Assembly: GCA_031422195.1 (NCBI GenBank)
Contig: JANOPZ010000068.1
Coordinates: 1 to 18,133, forward strand
Length of the DNA: 18,133 nucleotides
Direction: 5' to 3'
Origin: JALOTE01 sp031422195
GTDB lineage: Bacteria; Pseudomonadota; Alphaproteobacteria; Rhizobiales; Rhizobiaceae
Part shown: positions 7,117 to 14,012 of the stretch, one piece after another
Layout: every line of letters starts with the position of its first letter
Position numbering within the stretch: position 1 is the stretch's first letter
Program-made: the position numbers and the translations under genes
The notes under the pieces: model-generated
Databases searched by the model: none
Told to the model about the DNA's origin: nothing
The model's input: the letters and a program-made list of their open reading frames with translations, nothing else

Positions 7117-7704
7117 TTAGGCTGCAATATTATTTGCAAAAGCTTCATTTAGGGATTCATGGGTTTGCAATGTCAGGAACTCAATTGCCACGCCGTCTTC
7201 AAAGTGACGCACAACCCGACCTTGTTTCGTGCCCAAACGCACAGCAGTTTTGAGAGCTGGTTTAATCGCAACTGAAACGGCTGCGCCCGACAAAGACAAG
7301 TCAATAATGCGGCAAGGATATTTGCGCCCGTCATCGAGTTCCAGCGCGCTGGCCGTTGCCGATTGGTTAGCAGCGCGATCATGGCGGCGGTCTTCGGGCA
7401 AGTTAAGTTCATGTCGGTTAACCAGCCAGGTCAATTGAGCGGCAAGCTTTTCGCGTTTACGGTCGGACGCTACGATTTCAGCTGCAAACCCATCCTCTGT
7501 CAACCGTGTGACCCGGCCCTCGATACGACCAAGGTGATCAAGGTAGGCAATCACGCGTTCACCCGGTGCACACAAAGCTTGAACACGGAAATTAACATCA
7601 CCCGGTGACATATCAATAATGTCACACGAATGTTCGGTACGGTCCTCGCGCATAAATCGCCCGTGAACTTGAACGCTAACGCGCTGATAAGATCGTTTTT
7701 CCAT
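7117..7704 (-). CDS. Tandem PilZ-domain protein
   Basis: A 195-residue cytoplasmic protein with two PilZ domains, a module that binds the second messenger c-di-GMP. Domain 1 (about residues 3-95) has the RxxxR arm at R4/R8 and, where DxSxxG is expected, D31-M-S33-P-G35-D36, so the glycine is shifted by one. Domain 2 (about 105-190) has R106/R110 and a fully canonical D135-L-S137-L-S-G140. The segment between them (LTWLVNRHELNLPEDRRHDR) is typical of rhizobial two-PilZ proteins. At least domain 2 is expected to bind c-di-GMP; domain 1 is uncertain. An AAAGG motif about 9 nt before the ATG can serve as the ribosome site. The PAS_5 gene lies 71 nt upstream on the same strand, so the two may be cotranscribed. 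A strong terminator follows. Confidence 0.9.
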   Translation of the reverse strand: MEKRSYQRVSVQVHGRFMREDRTEHSCDIIDMSPGDVNFRVQALCAPGERVIAYLDHLGRIEGRVTRLTEDGFAAEIVASDRKREKLAAQLTWLVNRHELNLPEDRRHDRAANQSATASALELDDGRKYPCRIIDLSLSGAAVSVAIKPALKTAVRLGTKQGRVVRHFEDGVAIEFLTLQTHESLNEAFANNIAA

Positions 7705-7743
7705 TGCCTATAACCTTTTGCAGAGCAATGCGCAGATTTAGCC

Positions 7744-7776
7744 CGTCATGGCAGGTACAAGGTAACATGACGTCAT
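7744..7776 (-). other. Palindrome and inverted repeat between the PAS and PilZ genes
   Basis: ATGACGTCAT at 7767-7776 is a perfect 10-bp palindrome that touches the PAS gene stop codon. It overlaps the right arm of a 7-bp inverted repeat, CGTCATG (7744-7750) with CATGACG (7766-7772). It could be an operator or a processing hairpin in the leader of the PilZ gene. No T-run is present. Confidence 0.35.
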
Positions 7777-8441
7777 TAACGTTTCGTATGTGGAGGTTGG
7801 GCCAATGCAGTTTTTCCACCCTGAATAACAGTTAGCTGAGGTTCGCGATTTTTTGGTGCAGCAAAACTAGCGAGCAACTGATCTTCTTCAGGCATTAAAG
7901 TTGGATGCAATTCAATTTGTGGCCGATTATTTAGAAACAGCGGCTCGCGAGCGGTGTCGATAATGCGCATGGTATGCAGATCGATTCGATCGAGCGCCTC
8001 AAGACCATGCCAAAATTGATATTGGTAAGGCGAAAGGCAGCCCAATATGCGAGGGCCTTCTTTCTCGTCATTCAACGGGAGCATCAACAATTCGAGAGGC
8101 GTCGCGCGTCCTGTTTGTGTGGTTGCATCCAACCCCAAAAGTACAACCAAACCATCTTGATGGCAGTTGCGCATTAGCCGGCTTACAATCGGCCTGTGCT
8201 TATCTTGAAACAAAGCCCGCAATAGGGTGCCACGCAATTCCCGCCCAAATAAATTACCAATGTTCGTGCCTGATATACGAAACACAAAATCGCCAGCGGC
8301 GTGCGGCGCTTCTAATATGAATGTGTTCGCCAATACATTGCGAATATCCGACGGCTCAATATCTGCCCTTGACGGTGCAGTTGTTCCGTTTCGCAAGCGG
8401 TTCCAATATTGAAACAGTTCCAGAGCAGATTGCGTTTTCAT
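7776..8441 (-). CDS. PAS_5 domain protein
   Basis: A 221-residue protein whose first ~150 residues resemble the PAS_5 (PF07310) family of alphaproteobacteria: an LFQYWNRLRNG start, PSRADIEPSDIR, then FVFRISGTNI and GRELRGT, ending with LGCLSP. No kinase, cyclase or DNA-binding output domain is attached. The last 60 or so residues are polar and probably flexible. The protein may sense a ligand or act as a regulatory partner, but its role is unknown. The frame is open to 8519, but the upstream extension is Cys-rich and unlike the family. The ATG at 8441 is preceded by GGGA, and I chose it for those reasons. The PilZ gene lies 71 nt downstream. Confidence 0.85.
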   Translation of the reverse strand: MKTQSALELFQYWNRLRNGTTAPSRADIEPSDIRNVLANTFILEAPHAAGDFVFRISGTNIGNLFGRELRGTLLRALFQDKHRPIVSRLMRNCHQDGLVVLLGLDATTQTGRATPLELLMLPLNDEKEGPRILGCLSPYQYQFWHGLEALDRIDLHTMRIIDTAREPLFLNNRPQIELHPTLMPEEDQLLASFAAPKNREPQLTVIQGGKTALAQPPHTKR

Positions 8442-8733
8442 AACATCCCAACACCGTGAACAGATTGTAACAAAGCTGCAATATGTTCCGGAATGAGACA
8501 CCTGAACCCAGTACAGCAACTTTCATATTTAGACTTGCAAGCACCATGCCACCCATTTCACTTGTGAGCAGTGGCGCCAGATCAGCGACCTTTGGCATCA
8601 AAACCACTTGTGGCCGGCTCCCAAGATTAACCTTAACAATCGGTATCGATTGCGGTTCACTCCCACTTCTGCCAAACATCATTCAACGGCTCTGGTCGCT
8701 AATTCAGCACAAATTTGGACGGGTTTGACCCGG
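8442..8733. other. Stretch without a convincing gene
   Basis: No known protein or RNA family is recognisable between the start of the PAS_5 gene and the plus-strand terminator. Two open frames cover it. One on the minus strand (8682-8356, 108 codons) has a plausible amino-acid composition for its first ~65 residues but overlaps the PAS gene by 86 nt and has no clear ribosome site. One on the plus strand (8483-8728, 81 codons) ends just before the terminator, also lacks a ribosome site, and has an S/R/P-rich composition typical of antisense translation. A small CGGGT-TTG-ACCCG hairpin lies at 8720-8732. This could be the leader of the PAS_5 transcript, a small RNA gene on the plus strand, or both. 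Confidence 0.4.
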
Positions 8734-8766
8734 CGCCCGTATCAGAAATGATGCGGGCGTTTTTTT
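8734..8766 (+). terminator. Strong plus-strand intrinsic terminator with no obvious gene
   Basis: An 11-bp stem (8734-8744 / 8749-8759, one T-G wobble) is capped by a GAAA tetraloop and followed by seven T residues (8760-8766). The T-run is on the plus strand only; on the minus strand the same hairpin is followed by CCGGG, so it does not serve mazG. It overlaps the mazG stop codon region (8765-8767). No recognised plus-strand gene lies upstream. Confidence 0.88.
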
Positions 8767-9592
8767 ATGTCTCTGATTCTAAACGCTTAACAGCGGACCA
8801 TTCGGCTTCCATTTGATGAAGTGTCGATGTGGCAGGTGTCATGCCTTGACGTGCCAATCCGACTTCAACACCAGCAAATCTGCGCCGGAACTTTGAATTG
8901 GCAGCCTTTAGCTGCGTTTCTGGATCGATATCCAAATGACGTGCAAGGTTAACAAGCGCAAAAGCCAAATCGCCCCATTCAGCAGCAATCTCGGATTGCG
9001 TTTCATGGTTAATTGCGTGGCGTAATTCTTCAGTTTCTTCCGCAATTTTGTCAAGGATTGGCGCAGCTTCAGACCAGTCAAACCCGACGCTTGCAGCGCT
9101 TGCTTGCAACTTGCGCGCTTCTAATAAAGCGGGCAGGGCGCGCGGTACATCATCCAGCAGGCTGATGCCAGGGGCAGCAACCCCGCTCGCAATTTGTCGC
9201 TCTTTCTTCTCGGCTCTTTCTTCCGCTTTGATTTTTTCCCACATACCCTTAGCCATTTTCGGGTTGCGGGCGGTTGTCTCACCAAATACATGCGGATGAC
9301 GGCGGATCATTTTACGGGTGACGGCTTCAACCACATCACCGAAAGCAAATTCACCGGCTTCTTCAGCCATGCGCGCATGAAATACAACTTGAAGCAATAA
9401 GTCGCCCAGTTCGTCGCAAAGGTCAGCCATGTTGTTGCGTTCGATGGCTTCACCAACCTCATAAGCTTCCTCAATTGTGTAAGGCATGATCGAAGCAAAA
9501 GTTTGTTCCGCATCCCAAGCACAACCCATTTGTGGATCGCGCAGCCGCGCCATAATTTCAATAAGGCGTGAAATGTCTTTTGACTGTTCCAT
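8765..9592 (-). CDS. mazG: Nucleoside triphosphate pyrophosphohydrolase
   Basis: MazG hydrolyses (d)NTPs to the monophosphate and pyrophosphate, cleansing non-canonical nucleotides from the pool in the cytoplasm. The 275-residue product has the two-domain layout of full-length bacterial MazG. The N-terminal domain has GCAWDAEQTFASI, then E41-E42-xx-E45 and E61-L-G-D64, which bind Mg2+, followed by RRHPHVFG. The C-terminal domain has a second EETEEL ... EWGDLAFALVNLARH set. All acidic residues expected of an active enzyme are present. There is no strong ribosome site before the ATG at 9592. The gene is monocistronic or weakly linked to the block upstream: 159 nt separate it from the MBL hydrolase, and I see no clear terminator in that gap. 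Confidence 0.95.
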   Translation of the reverse strand: MEQSKDISRLIEIMARLRDPQMGCAWDAEQTFASIMPYTIEEAYEVGEAIERNNMADLCDELGDLLLQVVFHARMAEEAGEFAFGDVVEAVTRKMIRRHPHVFGETTARNPKMAKGMWEKIKAEERAEKKERQIASGVAAPGISLLDDVPRALPALLEARKLQASAASVGFDWSEAAPILDKIAEETEELRHAINHETQSEIAAEWGDLAFALVNLARHLDIDPETQLKAANSKFRRRFAGVEVGLARQGMTPATSTLHQMEAEWSAVKRLESET

Positions 9593-9751
9593 ACCAAGAT
9601 CGTAGTCGTGATGCGCAATTCATGCGACGGGCGATGAAATTACTCCACAAGCAATGTGAACTTATCTAGTCGCATAAGATGGATTATGGAACCAAATTTA
9701 CAACATTATTTTTTTGATGAGAAACAAAACCGCGTTCAAATGGTTTTAGCC

Positions 9752-10549
9752 CTAAAACTCAATGACCATTCCATCGTAACCAGGCTCAACATGTGGTGGC
9801 GTTTCGGCCAGCACAGTTTGATAGTCCAGTGGTATGTGCATATGCGTAAGAATGGCGCGTTTGGGCTTGAGGCGGTTGATCCAATCCAGCGCTTGGCTAA
9901 GCGACAAATGGGATGGATGCGGAATATATTGTAACGCACCGATAATCAAAACCTCGGCGTTCGTTACCAGAGGCAGCGTTTTGTCAGGAAACCCGCTAAC
10001 ATCTGTACAATAAGCTAAGCCGCCGATACGAAAACCTTTGATGCGAAGCGGGCCGTGTTGAATGCCAAACGGGGTGAGGGTGATTGAACCGCCCTTCCCC
10101 GTAATGTGAAACTCGCGGCCAGTTTCAATCAAATGCGCATCAACGATTGGCAGATAATCGGAACCTTTTTGTTGCTGAAAAATATAGTTAAATGAGCTGG
10201 TGAGGTGATCAAGCGTGCGTTGATCTGCATAGACCTGCGCCCGTGTCTTTGTAGCAAGCACAAAAGAGCGCAGATCATCAATCCCGTGGATGTGGTCGGC
10301 ATGGGCGTGGGTGTACACGACGCCGTCAATGTTAGTGACTGTTGCATCGATCATCTGCTCACGGAAATCAGGCCCGGTATCGACAACAACAGTTGTTACA
10401 CCGTTCTGGCTGATGCGTTGGATCAGTAACGCAGAACGGCGGCGCCGGTTTTTCGGATCTTTCGGGTCGCATGCCCCCCAATCACCGTTTGGTCGTGGCA
10501 CACCCGGCGATGAGCCGCAGCCTAAAACCGTAAATCGCAAGATGGCCAA
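9752..10549 (-). CDS. MBL-fold metallohydrolase (PhnP-like)
   Basis: A 265-residue metallo-beta-lactamase-fold hydrolase resembling PhnP-type phosphodiesterases. The metal site is complete: H81-A-H83-A-D85-H86, H165, D183 (CTDVSGF) and H236 (LTHMHIP). The N-terminal GCGSSPGVPRP ... WGACDP segment is typical of this subgroup. The natural substrate is not known; a cyclic nucleotide or phosphodiester is a reasonable guess. The gene starts with TTG, which directly abuts the TGA of tatD (TGATTG). An AGGTGG ribosome site lies inside the last tatD codons, 5 nt before the TTG, and no ATG lies nearby in frame. Tight coupling to tatD is therefore likely. Confidence 0.91.
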   Translation of the reverse strand: MAILRFTVLGCGSSPGVPRPNGDWGACDPKDPKNRRRRSALLIQRISQNGVTTVVVDTGPDFREQMIDATVTNIDGVVYTHAHADHIHGIDDLRSFVLATKTRAQVYADQRTLDHLTSSFNYIFQQQKGSDYLPIVDAHLIETGREFHITGKGGSITLTPFGIQHGPLRIKGFRIGGLAYCTDVSGFPDKTLPLVTNAEVLIIGALQYIPHPSHLSLSQALDWINRLKPKRAILTHMHIPLDYQTVLAETPPHVEPGYDGMVIEF

Positions 10550-11344
10550 TCACGCCACCTGCAAAATGGAACGCGGCAACTTCGAAAAGGCCCGTAAAGC
10601 GTTGTCGGTGGTAATCTGCGAAAGGTCTTTAAGAGAAACACCAACGCATTCTGCCAGTACCATTGCAGTGTGCACAACGAATGCGGGCTCATTGGTTTTG
10701 CCGCGATGTGGCGTGGGCGCAAGATAGGGTGCGTCAGTTTCCACCAGCAGCAAGTGATGTGGAATTGTAGCGGCGATTAAGCGCAAAGTTTCAGATGTTT
10801 TGAATGTGATGATACCAGAAAACGAGACATAGCCGCCAAGGGCAACCCCAACTCTTGCAAGTTCAGCACCTGACGAGAAGCAATGGAGAATAAAGGGAAA
10901 TTTGCCTTTGGCTGTTTCACTTTCTAAAATCTGAATCATGTCTTCATCAGCGCTACGGGCGTGAATAACCAGCGGCAATTGTGTTTGCCGTGATGCATCA
11001 ATATGGCGCAAAAAGCTGGTCTGTTGGGCCACCCGTGAAGGCTCAGGGTAATGATAATCAAGCCCTGCTTCGCCGATGGCAACTACTTTTGGATGCGCCG
11101 CCAACGCCACCAATTCATCGGCCGTCACATCTAATTCTTCAGCTGCATTATGCGGGTGCGTACCAACTGAACAAAATACATTGTCGTAACTTTCGGCTAT
11201 TTTGATCAGTGCCGGGAAGCGTTTTACCCGTGTTGAAATCGTCACCATTCCTGTGACGCCAGCGGCTTTAGCGCGCGCAATCACTTGGCTAAGTTGCGCT
11301 TCAAAATCAGGAAAGTCCAAATGGCAATGGCTATCAATAAGCAA
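10550..11344 (-). CDS. TatD-family metal-dependent hydrolase
   Basis: A 264-residue TIM-barrel hydrolase of the TatD/YcfH family, whose members include metal-dependent 3'-5' exonucleases linked to DNA repair. The metal ligands can be read as H6 and H8 (DSHCHLD), E92 (GEAGLDYHY), H128 (VIHAR), H154 (LHCFS) and D204 (ETDAPYLAP). It lies 3 nt downstream of metG and directly abuts the MBL gene. The order metG - tatD - MBL hydrolase is widely conserved in proteobacteria, and here it looks like one operon. The substrate of this member is not defined by the sequence. Confidence 0.94.
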   Translation of the reverse strand: MLIDSHCHLDFPDFEAQLSQVIARAKAAGVTGMVTISTRVKRFPALIKIAESYDNVFCSVGTHPHNAAEELDVTADELVALAAHPKVVAIGEAGLDYHYPEPSRVAQQTSFLRHIDASRQTQLPLVIHARSADEDMIQILESETAKGKFPFILHCFSSGAELARVGVALGGYVSFSGIITFKTSETLRLIAATIPHHLLLVETDAPYLAPTPHRGKTNEPAFVVHTAMVLAECVGVSLKDLSQITTDNALRAFSKLPRSILQVA

Positions 11345-11347
11345 TTC

Positions 11348-12895
11348 TTAAGCCTTCTCAGCTTCCACAAAACGCGGGAAAACGCCGACGGGCAGCGGTA
11401 ATTCGGTTCCAGTCACCATAGCGTGTTCCGGCGTCAAATACGCAAAGCTTCGTGAACCTTCTGGTAAAGCTAATAAATCCAGCAATTTAGACGCGCTCAC
11501 CGGCATGACAGGTTGAACCAATATCGATACAATCCTGATGATCTCTGCGGTCACCCACAAAACGGTTTCCATGCGGGCTTCGTCGGTTTTTTTCAAAACC
11601 CATGGTGCTTGCGCGGCAAAATAGCGGTTGGTTTCAGCAACCACATCCCAGATTGCATCCAATGATTTATGTACCAACTGTTTACCAATAGCGTCCCGCG
11701 CCAAGGCGTAAATACCGTAGGTTTGGCCAAGAATGGCTTCATCTTCGGCCGTTAGCGGACCCTTTACAGGCACCCTGCCCGCGCAGTTTTTATTGATCAT
11801 CGACAATGATCGCTGCGCCAAATTTCCTAAATCATTGGCTAAATCGGCATTGATGCGGTTTACTATGCCCTCATGGCTGTAAGAGCCATCTTGCCCAAAC
11901 GGCACTTCACGGCAAAAGAAATAGCGCAATTGATCCACGCCATAACCTTCAGCCAGTGCAAATGGGTCGAGCACATTGCCAACCGATTTCGACATTTTCT
12001 CGCCCTTATTGAAAAGAAAGCCGTGGCCAAAGACGCGGCGCGGTAAAGGCAAGCCGGCAGACATCAAAAATGCTGGCCAATATACGGTGTGAAATCGAAT
12101 AATATCTTTGCCGATAACATGCACATTGGTCGGCCAAAATCCGTTCAATTCATCGTCATGCGGCCAACCGGTAGCGGTCAAATAATTGGTTAGCGCATCA
12201 ACCCAAACATACATCACGTGCTTTTCATCACCGGGCACGGGAATGCCCCAATCAAATGTGGTGCGTGAAATTGAAAGATCTTTTAAGCCACCTTTGACGA
12301 AGGCCAACACTTCGTTACGGCGCGACTCTGGTGCGATGAAGTCCGGGTTATCCTCATAGTAATCGAGCAGTTTTTGCTCGTAAGATGCCAGCCTGAAAAA
12401 ATAACTTTCTTCATCCACCCATTCAACAGGTGTTCCTTGCGGGCCGTAACGAATATCGTCAGCGCGAACGTCCGTTTCACTTTCTTCATAATAGGCTTCA
12501 TCACGAACCGAATACCAGCCTGAATAGACGTTCTTATAAACATCGCCATTGGCTTGCATCCGCCGCCAAAGCTCTTGTGTCGTTTCATAGTGTCGGGCTT
12601 CAGTGGTGCGGATAAACTGGTCGTTGGAAGCGTTTAATACGCGCGCCATATCTTGAAACACGGCTGCGTTCCGGTCTGCAAGTTCGCGTGGTGTTAGCCC
12701 TTCTTTGCGCGCAGTTTGCAACATTTTTTGACCGTGTTCATCAGTGCCAGTCAAAAAGAAAACCCGATGGCCATCTAGCCGCATAAAACGGGCAATTACA
12801 TCTGTTGCAATGAGTTCATAGGCATGGCCGATGTGGGGTCGTCCGTTGGGGTATGAAATCGCAGTTGTGATATAAAAGTGTGATTTATCGCTCAT
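11348..12895 (-). CDS. metG: Methionyl-tRNA synthetase
   Basis: A class I aminoacyl-tRNA synthetase that attaches methionine to tRNA-Met in the cytoplasm; it is essential. The 515-residue product has the HIGH motif at residues 21-24 (PHIGHAYE) and KMSKS at 300-304. The connective-peptide region reads GWYSVRDEAYYEESET and has no cysteines, so the zinc knuckle of E. coli-type enzymes is absent. The C-terminal tRNA-binding (Trbp111-like) appendix is also absent, giving the short form common in alphaproteobacteria. The frame is open to 13006, but the extra 37 codons translate a 12-bp tandem repeat (MQVW-type units) and are not family-like. The ATG at 12895 starts at the conserved N-terminus although its ribosome site is weak. 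tatD follows after 3 nt; holB lies upstream, across the repeat-bearing gap. Confidence 0.96.
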   Translation of the reverse strand: MSDKSHFYITTAISYPNGRPHIGHAYELIATDVIARFMRLDGHRVFFLTGTDEHGQKMLQTARKEGLTPRELADRNAAVFQDMARVLNASNDQFIRTTEARHYETTQELWRRMQANGDVYKNVYSGWYSVRDEAYYEESETDVRADDIRYGPQGTPVEWVDEESYFFRLASYEQKLLDYYEDNPDFIAPESRRNEVLAFVKGGLKDLSISRTTFDWGIPVPGDEKHVMYVWVDALTNYLTATGWPHDDELNGFWPTNVHVIGKDIIRFHTVYWPAFLMSAGLPLPRRVFGHGFLFNKGEKMSKSVGNVLDPFALAEGYGVDQLRYFFCREVPFGQDGSYSHEGIVNRINADLANDLGNLAQRSLSMINKNCAGRVPVKGPLTAEDEAILGQTYGIYALARDAIGKQLVHKSLDAIWDVVAETNRYFAAQAPWVLKKTDEARMETVLWVTAEIIRIVSILVQPVMPVSASKLLDLLALPEGSRSFAYLTPEHAMVTGTELPLPVGVFPRFVEAEKA

Positions 12896-12954
12896 GAGCC
12901 AGCCAATTCTTAGATTAGAGTTTTGGGAAGCTCTAAACGACCCCATGTGCGAAA

Positions 12955-13002
12955 TCCAGACTTGCTTCCAGACTTGCATCCAGACTTGCATCCAGACTTG
13001 CT
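12955..13002. repeat. Four tandem copies of a 12-bp unit between holB and metG
   Basis: On the plus strand the unit is TCCAGACTTGC followed by T or A. Copies lie at 12955-12966, 12967-12978, 12979-12990 and 12991-13002, and they differ only in the last base (T, A, A, T). The array starts right after the holB stop codon and fills almost half of the holB-metG gap. Because 12 is a multiple of 3, it keeps reading frames open and spuriously extends the metG frame. Confidence 0.95.
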
Positions 13003-14010
13003 TCAAGCCGAAGCAAGGTGAGAATGGACCTTTCGGAGTAGATTAAATACTTCAAGTTTGCGATCCAGATTATAGGCTTCGGCAATGGCTCGATGCTGTT
13101 GGACGGATTGATAAAGCGCAGAGATTTGAACAGCTTCAAGGGTTTGGCCTGTATGCGCGCAGCTGCGTGCGGCATTGGCCAGTTTTTGTTCTATAAGGTT
13201 GGAGAGCAACAGATAACGCGGTTCGCTGTCTCGGTCAAAAACTGCCGCCGCAAGGTTTTGGGCTGCTACCGCGCCAAATGTCTTATTTGCGGCCCAAGCA
13301 TTTAACGCCATAACAATATCGATGCCACCATAGCGTGCCATGATCATTGCTTGACGCACGCTGCCTTCGGAATGTTTCGCCAGCTGTTCAGCTTCGATCT
13401 GCTCAACACCAAGGTTGCGCGTGAGTACTTCAGTTACTTGCGTTTCGGTTAGAGCGGGTACTTCTAGAAGCCGGCAACGAGATCGAAGTGTTGGCAGCAG
13501 GCGCCCTGCAACATGGCTGATAAGAAAGTAATACGTTTTTGCGGGTGGCTCTTCCAGATTTTTAAGTAGAGCGTTAGCTGCGTTGCGGTTCATATCTTCT
13601 GCCGGGTCCACGATAACGATACGCGTTCCGGCGCCGCCACTTGCTGTCCGAGACAGGAAATGGTTGGCACGATGCACATCCGCGATTACAATCTCTGTGC
13701 GGAATTTTTTCGTATCTTCGTTCCAAGGCCGCGTAAGATGAATAAGTGATGGGTGGTTCCCCGCTTCAATTTTGGCTGATGCATTTGTTTCGCCAGCCAA
13801 AGCAAAAATCTGTTTTGCAAGCTGAAACGCTAATGATGCTTTGCCAATACCTTGCGACCCCGATAAAATGGTGGCGTGATGCATTTTGCCAGTTTCAAAT
13901 TCAGCCAGCAATGTTGCAAGTATTGTTTCATGCCCGATAAGTTTCACCACTGCGGTTGGTGGAGGTGTACCGTCAAGCGTGTCGTGATAGATTGGGTAAG
14001 TCTCAGCCAT
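13003..14010 (-). CDS. holB: DNA polymerase III subunit delta'
   Basis: The delta' subunit of the clamp loader, which with tau/gamma and delta opens the beta sliding clamp and places it on primed DNA. The AAA+ module is evident: a Walker-A-like GSQGIGKAS at about residues 51-59, IVIVDPAEDMN as Walker B region, NAANALLKNLEEPP, and the SRC motif in LRSRCRLLEVP that serves as arginine finger for the neighbouring subunit. The four cysteines of the zinc module of E. coli delta' are absent. I chose the ATG at 14010. A GTG at 14016 that overlaps the tmk stop (GTGA) is equally possible and adds two residues. The gene is coupled to tmk upstream. Its stop lies inside a small inverted repeat, and the 12-bp tandem repeat follows at once. 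Confidence 0.93.
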   Translation of the reverse strand: MAETYPIYHDTLDGTPPPTAVVKLIGHETILATLLAEFETGKMHHATILSGSQGIGKASLAFQLAKQIFALAGETNASAKIEAGNHPSLIHLTRPWNEDTKKFRTEIVIADVHRANHFLSRTASGGAGTRIVIVDPAEDMNRNAANALLKNLEEPPAKTYYFLISHVAGRLLPTLRSRCRLLEVPALTETQVTEVLTRNLGVEQIEAEQLAKHSEGSVRQAMIMARYGGIDIVMALNAWAANKTFGAVAAQNLAAAVFDRDSEPRYLLLSNLIEQKLANAARSCAHTGQTLEAVQISALYQSVQQHRAIAEAYNLDRKLEVFNLLRKVHSHLASA

Positions 14011-14012
14011 TG

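Noticed and set aside
9656..9934. 92-codon plus-strand frame overlapping the MBL hydrolase gene
   Set aside because: It runs mostly antisense to a well-supported gene, has no ribosome site and a composition (Trp/Met/His-rich) unlike real proteins.
12896..13006. N-terminal extension of metG with MQVW-type repeats
   Set aside because: It is a translation of the 12-bp tandem repeat; conserved MetRS sequence begins at the ATG at 12895.
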